From Bacillaceae bacterium (GTDB taxonomy: Bacteria; Bacillota; Bacilli; JACDOE01): a stretch of DNA of 64,000 bases. Below, in pieces: positions 58,191-64,000 of the stretch. The DNA lies in assembly GCA_017656255.1 (NCBI GenBank), contig JACDOE010000007.1:84215-148214 (forward strand). The letters are read 5' to 3'. The notes under the pieces were generated by a model, which saw only the letters and a list, made by a program, of their open reading frames with translations, was not told where the DNA came from and ran no database searches. A program made the position numbers and the translations under genes. Position 1 is the stretch's first letter; every line of letters begins with the position of its first letter.

Positions 58191-58451
58191 ATGTTTGTTA
58201 TCATTACCTATGATGTCGGGGAAAAAAGAGTGAGTAAGGTTTGTAAAAAGTTACGCGAGTATTTGGAGTGGACACAAAACTCGGTTTTTGAGGGTGAAAT
58301 TCAAAAGGGAAAGTTGACTAAATGCCTTTCTGAATTAGAAGATATAATTAAGGAAGAGGATTCAATCTATTTGTACAAGGTAGAAAACCCCAGAGCTATT
58401 GAAAAGAAGGTTATTGGGACTGATCGTTCGTTCGATCAACTTTTCTTGTGA
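58191..58451 (+). CDS. cas2: Adaptation protein Cas2
   Basis: 86 residues. Ferredoxin fold with MFVIITYDVGEKRVSKVCKKL, the conserved Asp at position 8, and LEWTQNSVFEGEI. It bridges the Cas1 dimers. The ribosome site is weak (GGTGGTAAG), and the start is 6 bp after the cas1 stop, so translation is probably coupled. Confidence 0.95.
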   Translation: MFVIITYDVGEKRVSKVCKKLREYLEWTQNSVFEGEIQKGKLTKCLSELEDIIKEEDSIYLYKVENPRAIEKKVIGTDRSFDQLFL

Positions 58452-58652
58452 ACTGATGACGGGGGTGTTGGCTGCATCAAACCGCATTTTGATAAAAATC
58501 TCCTGATTAACTGTCGTTACTGGTTTTTAGTGAGATAAGTTTTAAATGATGGATTTCAAATTATAGGTTTAATGCAAAACTTGATTCATTTTAATGATTT
58601 GCAGAGTTTGAGATTACTGTTATAACAATATTTTTATGAGATTAAATTTAGG
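58452..58652 (+). promoter_or_regulatory. CRISPR leader
   Basis: 200 bp of AT-rich non-coding DNA between cas2 and the first repeat. A candidate promoter is TTTGCA (58598-58603), 17 bp, TATAAC (58621-58626), with a start about 20 nt before the first repeat. That the leader is on this side is supported by the decayed repeat at the other end of the array. Confidence 0.75.
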
Positions 58653-60840
58653 GTTTTATCTGAACGTAGTGGGATATAAAGCTCGATCAGATTGACCAGG
58701 CATTTTTTGAAAAGTATATGTTTTATCTGAACGTAGTGGGATATAAAGATCATCGAGGCGATAGATCCGTCGCTCGTATTTCCGGTTTTATCTGAACGTA
58801 GTGGGATATAAAGCCTTTTTATCCAGAACGTCCTTCATGTAAGGCGATTCCAGTTTTATCTGAACGTAGTGGGATATAAAGCATCATGCGCTGATAGGTT
58901 TTGTCGAACTTCTCTTCAGTTTTATCTGAACGTAGTGGGATATAAAGTCCTCCAAAACGATTCTAACTTCTGTATCTGTGCCGCGTTTTATCTGAACGTA
59001 GTGGGATATAAAGCAATTCGGTGGGCGGCTTTTTCAAAGGAGGTTGTCAGTTTTATCTGAACGTAGTGGGATATAAAGAGGCAAAACGGACATATGAAGG
59101 TGATATGGTCTATCTGGTTTTATCTGAACGTAGTGGGATATAAAGTTATTCCGCCGACAAAGGTCACATCCTGACGAGGAGGTTTTATCTGAACGTAGTG
59201 GGATATAAAGACCTCAGTTCCGCATTTTCAAACTCTTCTGGTATCAGTTTTATCTGAACGTAGTGGGATATAAAGATTCTCTGCAATGATAACAATGTGC
59301 GTATGCAAACGTGTTTTATCTGAACGTAGTGGGATATAAAGGTTGATCGCCTGCTCCCACCGGACGATATACGGCATGTTTTATCTGAACGTAGTGGGAT
59401 ATAAAGGGTAACGGCCAGTTGTTCCCCGTTTAATCCGTTAAGTTTTATCTGAACGTAGTGGGATATAAAGAAATTAGGAGAAGGCATGGAATCACCCCTT
59501 AATGTGTTTTATCTGAACGTAGTGGGATATAAAGTTATAGGAACCGATCGTATTTACAAGCAGTTCAACAGTTTTATCTGAACGTAGTGGGATATAAAGC
59601 AACATGCGTTGATAGGTTTTATCAAACTTCTCTTCGTTTTATCTGAACGTAGTGGGATATAAAGTGCCCCTTCGCTTCCCGGCAATACTGTAAGGCTGAC
59701 AAGTTTTATCTGAACGTAGTGGGATATAAAGTAATTTAAAACCGCCTGTTATATGCTCGATTTGGGAAAGTTTTATCTGAACGTAGTGGGATATAAAGTT
59801 GTCATGTACTTAATCACATATGCACCGACATTATCGTTTTATCTGAACGTAGTGGGATATAAAGTCACCAACGGAATCAATATCACCATCGGGATCCTCG
59901 TTTTATCTGAACGTAGTGGGATATAAAGGACCTAGGATCTGGACACTTTTTTTGGATCGTTTTGTTTTATCTGAACGTAGTGGGATATAAAGACTAAAAG
60001 CCAATATACTTTTGGATTTGCTGATAAGTTTTATCTGAACGTAGTGGGATATAAAGTATATGATTCGACGCGTAAGAATGTCGGCAAGTGCGCGTTTTAT
60101 CTGAACGTAGTGGGATATAAAGGAGGACAAGGAGACCGTCACGTACACCGCTACCGAAAGTTTTATCTGAACGTAGTGGGATATAAAGCTCGAACCTATC
60201 CCCGACATCTAAGTCCCTTGGTAGTTTTATCTGAACGTAGTGGGATATAAAGATCATGACGTATGAAATAGGCGAAAAGGTCTCGACGGGGTTTTATCTG
60301 AACGTAGTGGGATATAAAGTATTCAGATCGACTTTTTCCGAATGATCTTCGTACGCGTTTTATCTGAACGTAGTGGGATATAAAGTTTCATCCGGGTCAT
60401 CGCATGACCACCTCCACATGGTTTTATCTGAACGTAGTGGGATATAAAGCGGCAAAGGGCCGCTCCTTATCCTCCCTCGCAAGCTGTTTTATCTGAACGT
60501 AGTGGGATATAAAGGAGATAACCCGGATTCTTTCGTTCTGTCGGGACAAGTTTTATCTGAACGTAGTGGGATATAAAGTTTCGCTGGCCGGTTTGCGGCC
60601 CCCTGCAACCCCCTGTTTTATCTGAACGTAGTGGGATATAAAGGGCAAAAGCGAGGACGGTTGCAAAGCGAGGATTAAAAAGTTTTATCTGAACGTAGTG
60701 GGATATAAAGCGACATCTCGTACAGGAATTTATCGTCGATGTTGTGTTTTATCTGAACGTAGTGGGATATAAAGGAAGTTGATCAGCCTGAAAGACTGGA
60801 AAACCAGCTGGGTTTTATCTGAACGTAGTGGGATATAAAA
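58653..60840 (+). CRISPR. Type I-B CRISPR array, 34 repeats and 33 spacers
   Basis: The 29-nt repeat starts GTTTTATCTGAACG and ends GTGGGATATAAAG. The first 33 copies look identical; the last (60812-60840) ends in A instead of G. Spacers are 35-39 nt. The crRNA 5' handle would be ATATAAAG if Cas6 leaves 8 nt. Spacers are less AT-rich than the cas genes. Spacers 4 (58882-58918) and 15 (59600-59635) are near-identical. No spacer matches other parts of the window that I could see. Confidence 0.99.
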
Positions 60841-60905
60841 TTTCAATTCCTGATAGGTAGTTCTTAAACGAAAGATTATTAATCTGAACGTATATGGATT
60901 GCTAA
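60841..60905 (+). repeat. Decayed terminal spacer-repeat unit
   Basis: 36 nt after the last intact repeat comes a degenerate copy (60877-60905) with 18 of 29 positions matching, including the unbroken core ATCTGAACGTA. The 36-nt distance equals one spacer, so this is an eroded oldest unit of the array. Confidence 0.75.
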
Positions 60906-60923
60906 AAACATATCCACACACCC

Positions 60924-60974
60924 CCACCGCCCACCCACCATACAATAAAACTAAACAAAACCAACGGGCGGTGG
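60924..60974 (+). promoter_or_regulatory. Inverted repeat masking a ribosome site
   Basis: CCACCGCCC (60924-60932) is the exact complement of GGGCGGTGG (60966-60974), the only ribosome-site-like sequence before the ATG at 60983. Loop of 33 nt. If both arms are transcribed, the ribosome site would be sequestered. Confidence 0.5.
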
Positions 60975-60982
60975 TATAACCA

Positions 60983-62173
60983 ATGATTATATCAGTCCGC
61001 ACAGGCGACTCACTCTGGTATTACAGCCAGCTCTTCAACATCCCACTCCAGCTCATCCTCGACTCCAACCCAACATTAAACCCGCAACAACTGGTGACCG
61101 GGCAATCTGTCCAGATCCCGGGCTACATGGCAACATCCTACCAGATACAACCGGGAGATACATTCTGGCAACTGGCCACAGCACGAAATCTCCCGCCGGA
61201 TGCCCTGATCCTGCTCAATCCCGGCGTAAATCCGTCACAACTTTCCATCGGCCAGTCCATTCAACTTCCGGTCCGTGTCACCTGGCCAGTTGTACAGCCC
61301 CTGCGCGAATACGACTACGATGCCCTGGTCTCGGACCTCAACCGGCTTGTGTCCGTGTACCCCTTTTTACGTTATCAGACGATCGGCTCAACCGTCATGG
61401 GCAAAGAAATACCCGAAATCCGCATCGGACGTGGTCCCAAACGTGTTCATATTAACGGTTCCTTTCATGCCAACGAATGGATCACCACACCAGTGCTAAT
61501 GCGCTTTATCAATGAATACCTGCTGGCTTTGACCAACATGGGAAACATTCGTGGGCTGGTCATGGCCCCGTTTTATGATACGACCACCCTCTCAGTCGTC
61601 CCCATGGTCAATCCCGACGGCGTGAACCTGGTCATCAGAGGGCTTCCCGAAAGGGAACCTTTCCGCAGTCGGGTTCTCGAAATTAACCGGGGCAGCCTTG
61701 ATTTTTCCGGGTGGAAGGCCAATATTAACGGTGTCGACCTGAACAACCAGTTTCCAGCCCTGTGGGAACTGGAAGCAGAGCAGGGACCGTTTCAACCGGC
61801 ACCGCGGGATTATCCGGGAACTGCACCCCTGACCGAACCTGAATCACAGGCCATGGCCAACCTCACACGTGACAGTGATTTTGCGAGAGTGCTCGCCTTC
61901 CACACCCAGGGGAAAGTCATTTATTGGGGATTTCAGGGACTGGAGCCGCCCGAGTCGGAAACGTTGGTCTGGGAGTTTGCCCGGGTGAGCGGATATCAGC
62001 CGATCCGGACCGTTGAAAGTTATGCCGGGTACAAGGACTGGTTTATCCAGGACTGGCGGCGCCCGGGGTTTACGGTAGAACTGGGGCGGGGAGTGAATCC
62101 GCTGCCACTTACGCAGTTTGAAGAAATTTATCAGGAAGGGCTGGGGATTCTGCTCGCCAGTCTGTATATGTAA
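60983..62173 (+). CDS. LysM-containing M14 peptidase (gamma-D-glutamyl-diaminopimelate endopeptidase type)
   Basis: 396 residues. Two LysM modules (ISVRTGDSLWYYSQLFNIPL and YQIQPGDTFWQLATARNLPP) bind peptidoglycan; the M14 zinc-carboxypeptidase domain follows with zinc ligands in SFHANEW and FHTQGK and catalytic Glu in FTVELGRGVN. No signal peptide is evident, as for ENP1-type enzymes made in the mother cell or spore. It cleaves gamma-D-Glu-meso-DAP links in wall peptides. GC content returns to that of the core genome here. Confidence 0.88.
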   Translation: MIISVRTGDSLWYYSQLFNIPLQLILDSNPTLNPQQLVTGQSVQIPGYMATSYQIQPGDTFWQLATARNLPPDALILLNPGVNPSQLSIGQSIQLPVRVTWPVVQPLREYDYDALVSDLNRLVSVYPFLRYQTIGSTVMGKEIPEIRIGRGPKRVHINGSFHANEWITTPVLMRFINEYLLALTNMGNIRGLVMAPFYDTTTLSVVPMVNPDGVNLVIRGLPEREPFRSRVLEINRGSLDFSGWKANINGVDLNNQFPALWELEAEQGPFQPAPRDYPGTAPLTEPESQAMANLTRDSDFARVLAFHTQGKVIYWGFQGLEPPESETLVWEFARVSGYQPIRTVESYAGYKDWFIQDWRRPGFTVELGRGVNPLPLTQFEEIYQEGLGILLASLYM

Positions 62174-62187
62174 CCTCCGCAAATTTT

Positions 62188-62218
62188 AGGTGCAAAATTT
62201 TTTGCACCTCCATTTTTT
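62188..62218 (+). terminator. Terminator after the M14 peptidase
   Basis: AGGTGCAAAA (62188-62197) pairs with TTTTGCACCT (62200-62209), then CCATTTTTTA. Confidence 0.8.
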
Positions 62219-62315
62219 ACCCGTTTCAGACCCCCAAACATGGCAATCCCCCCCAAAATTCGCTAAAATCAATACCAGAGAACTAAAACGAATTTACATA
62301 ACGGGAGGAAAACAT

Positions 62316-63104
62316 ATGGACCTGGGTTTAAAAGGAAAAAGCGTAATCGTCACTGCATCAAGTAAAGGGCTGGGGAAAGCCACCGCACTGGAATTTGCAC
62401 GGGAAGGCGCCCGCGTCATGATCGCCAGCCGTTCCGAAACGGACCTGCAAAAAGCGGCGGAAGACATCCGGCAGGAGACCGGCCAGCAGGTACAATATAC
62501 CGTGGCTGACATGACCAGCATTGATGACATCAAGCAACTGGTCGCAAACACCGTTGACGCATACGGAACCGTCGATGTCCTGATCAACAACGCGGGGGGA
62601 CCGCCGGCAGGCCGTTTTGACGATTTCGACGATGAAGCCTGGAGCAAAGCCTTCGAATTAAACCTGCTCAGCTTTATCCGCACCATCCGGGAAGTCCTTC
62701 CCTACATGCGGAAACAGCAGAACGGGCGTATCGTCAACTTCGCCTCTTCTTCTATCAAACAGCCGATTGAAAACCTGATTTTATCCAACACCTTTCGCAC
62801 CGGTATTGTCGGCCTGTCCAAAACCCTTTCCATGGAACTGGCCGAAGATAACATCCTGATCAACACCCTCGGACCCGGTCGGATCGCTACAGATCGCGTG
62901 GCCCAGCTGGATCAGATCAAAGCGGAAAAAACGGGACAGCCGGTCGAACAGGTGAAAAAACAGATTGAGAGCACCATTCCCATGGGCAGATACGGAGAAC
63001 CGGCTGAATTTGCACGCACGGCGGTTTTTCTGGCTTCACAGGCCAACACTTACATCACTGGCCAATCCCTGCTCGTAGACGGGGGACTCGTCAAAGCCCT
63101 TTAA
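62316..63104 (+). CDS. Short-chain dehydrogenase/reductase-like protein with atypical active site
   Basis: 262 residues from ATG 62316 (GGGAGGAAAA upstream). Rossmann fold with VTASSKGLGKATALEFAREG, DVLINNAGGPPAG and the C-terminal ITGQSLLVDGG. The usual catalytic YxxxK is absent: after the SSS motif the sequence runs ENLILSNTFRTGIVGLSK, with hydrophobic and Asn residues in place of Tyr and Lys. This variant is known in a YvrD-like SDR subgroup. Substrate unknown. Confidence 0.82.
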   Translation: MDLGLKGKSVIVTASSKGLGKATALEFAREGARVMIASRSETDLQKAAEDIRQETGQQVQYTVADMTSIDDIKQLVANTVDAYGTVDVLINNAGGPPAGRFDDFDDEAWSKAFELNLLSFIRTIREVLPYMRKQQNGRIVNFASSSIKQPIENLILSNTFRTGIVGLSKTLSMELAEDNILINTLGPGRIATDRVAQLDQIKAEKTGQPVEQVKKQIESTIPMGRYGEPAEFARTAVFLASQANTYITGQSLLVDGGLVKAL

Positions 63105-63127
63105 TATGCCAATCATCAAAATAGGGG

Positions 63128-63166
63128 AAGGTCTGTAGCAATCGGCTGCAGACCTTTTCTTATTTT
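63128..63166 (+). terminator. Terminator after the SDR gene
   Basis: AAGGTCTG-T-AGC (63128-63139) pairs with GCT-G-CAGACCTT (63145-63156), then TTCTTATTTT. Confidence 0.8.
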
Positions 63167-63206
63167 CAACACGGATGGGCAAACTATGAGGGAAGGGGTG
63201 AAACAG

Positions 63207-63779
63207 ATGAACATTGGCGTAGACATTGACGGAACCATCAAACGGACCCAGGAAGCGGCCATTGCCGTTTTTAATGAAGAACTTGGACGTGATATCAGTC
63301 TGGACGACATTCAGGAATTTTATCTGGACAAAGCATATGGACTGACCGCCCAGGAAGGAAGAAAACTGTGGCGGAAGCTGGAACATAAGATTTATCAGCG
63401 GGGCGTACCGCTGGAAGGAGCCGCTCACCTGTTGACCGAACTGGATGAACAGGGACATACAATCTACTACATTACGGCCCGTCCCGGAAAACCGCACCTC
63501 AAAGAAATTACCCGGGCCTGGCTGATCGACTACGGATTTCCGTTTAGAGAAAACCGGTTACACATGAATGCCTGGGACAAAGCGGAGGTCGCACGAAAAC
63601 TGGCCATTGACCTGTTTTTTGAAGATGCACCCCAGCACATCGAACGGCTCACCGAGAAAGGGATTCCAACCATTGTGGTGGATGCGGTGTACAATCAGGG
63701 GGTGCACCCGGAACTGCCGCGAATCAGCGACTGGCATGACGTGCGGGAATATCTGGCCGAGCATCATCTTTCATTGTAA
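63207..63779 (+). CDS. HAD-family 5'(3')-deoxyribonucleotidase-like hydrolase
   Basis: 190 residues from ATG 63207 (GAAGGGGTG upstream). HAD motifs: NIGVDIDGTIKRT (nucleophile and acid Asp), IYYITARPGKPH (motif II Thr), FFEDAPQHIE (motif IV). The layout matches the NT5C family of soluble nucleotidases (YorS/YqfW-like). It probably dephosphorylates a nucleotide; the substrate is not predictable here. Confidence 0.82.
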   Translation: MNIGVDIDGTIKRTQEAAIAVFNEELGRDISLDDIQEFYLDKAYGLTAQEGRKLWRKLEHKIYQRGVPLEGAAHLLTELDEQGHTIYYITARPGKPHLKEITRAWLIDYGFPFRENRLHMNAWDKAEVARKLAIDLFFEDAPQHIERLTEKGIPTIVVDAVYNQGVHPELPRISDWHDVREYLAEHHLSL

Positions 63780-63881
63780 ACTGGAAGATGGCTCCATGAG
63801 TCAGGGAATATATGATAGAATCAGAATGTGGTTCCCGGGTTTTGAAAGCCTTCGTGTGATTCGTGGAAGTGCGCCTGAGCA

Positions 63882-63948
63882 ATAGCGTAAAAGTTTTTCG
63901 TTATTTGGCTATATGGCCTGATTTCGAATTTTTAGCGGAAAAAAAGAG
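63882..63948. repeat. Modular palindromic intergenic element, copy C (truncated)
   Basis: One degenerate 23-nt unit (63882-63904, ATAGCGTAAA...CGTTAT) and the left half of a second (TTAGCGGAAAAA, from 63932), again exactly 50 bp apart. It is cut short just before the hairpin at 63959. Confidence 0.65.
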
Positions 63949-63958
63949 ACTGTCGATT

Positions 63959-63992
63959 AAAATAGGGCTAAACGTCGGTTTAGCCCTATTTT
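63959..63992. terminator. Strong hairpin at window end
   Basis: AAAATAGGGCTAAAC (63959-63973), loop GTCG, GTTTAGCCCTATTTT (63978-63992): a perfect 15-bp stem that reads A-run to T-run on both strands, so it can terminate transcripts from either side. Confidence 0.8.
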
Positions 63993-64000
63993 AAAATTTA

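Noticed and set aside
60841..60876. Terminal eroded spacer as a third relative of spacers 4 and 15
   Set aside because: It shares CTGATAGGT at the same offset, but the rest does not align and the reverse reading frame differs; 9 nt is within chance for this many spacers.
58869..61002. Open frames through the CRISPR array with repeated peptides such as YIPLRSDKT or FYLNVVGYKA
   Set aside because: They are the repeat unit read in various frames; there is no ribosome site and the period equals repeat plus spacer.
63940..63992. Insertion-sequence end near the window border
   Set aside because: AGACTGTCGATT before the hairpin looks faintly like a terminal repeat, but no transposase or matching partner is in view.

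Overview
The window reads as the chromosome of an endospore-forming, Gram-positive Bacillales member. It carries spoVB, a SpoIID-family gene, yrzE/yrbG-like genes, T-box control of hisS-aspS, and 6S RNA between aspS and tcdA. Gene order follows the Bacillus subtilis block (bofC side)-ruvA-ruvB-queA-tgt-yajC-yrzE-yrbG-spoVB-comN-secDF-...-recJ-apt-relA-dtd-yrvJ-hisS-aspS-bsrA-yrvM. Two features point to a deeper branch than Bacillus proper: a ruvC gene, which B. subtilis lacks, and secD and secF as separate genes. The species cannot be fixed from the sequence alone.

Layout. 1-2.75 kb: the 3' end of a 4-hydroxyphenylacetate (homoprotocatechuate) meta-cleavage operon (DapA-type aldolase, HpaG-like, HpaE). 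3.1-8.3 kb: a complete branched-chain-amino-acid-type ABC importer plus a flavin/PNPOx-fold gene, plausibly the uptake arm of that pathway. 8.6-10.6 kb: an MFS transporter and a lipoprotein on the minus strand. 10.8-18.6 kb: ruvCAB, a DUF2905 gene, a SpoIID-like amidase activator, queA, tgt, yajC. 18.7-28.4 kb: membrane proteins (PAP2, YrzE-like, CPA2 antiporter, NhaD/ArsB permease, MgtE, DUF421, SpoVB, small-multidrug-export family, ComN-like). 28.5-39.1 kb: secD, secF, CDF transporter, LapA-like, recJ, apt, bdbD, bdbC, relA, dtd. 39.4-49.8 kb: an exported His-rich protein, a five-SH3b amidase, hemZ, T-box-hisS-aspS, 6S RNA, tcdA, a PatB/MalY aminotransferase. 50.0-60.9 kb: a visibly AT-richer type I-B (Tneap/Cst) CRISPR-Cas locus, cas6-cas8b-(cas11b)-cas7-cas5-cas3-cas4-cas1-cas2, followed by 34 repeats and 33 spacers. 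61-63.8 kb: an M14 endopeptidase, an SDR and a HAD nucleotidase-like gene.

The most striking find lies in the 440 bp before cas6. A minus-strand mini-CRISPR has two degenerate copies of the array repeat flanking a 25-nt pseudo-spacer, a near-consensus promoter and a T-run after the second repeat. The first 17 nt of the pseudo-spacer match, without a mismatch, the -10 region of the putative cas promoter at 50218-50234, next to a CCA trinucleotide in the PAM position. This is the architecture expected of a crRNA-like autorepressor of cas expression (CreR-like). A second hidden element is an internal Shine-Dalgarno/GTG start inside cas8b that would produce a 121-residue Cas11 small subunit. Other non-coding structure includes a modular palindromic element repeated at three intergenic sites with conserved 50/60/50-bp spacing, and two unusual ribosome-binding-site hairpins.
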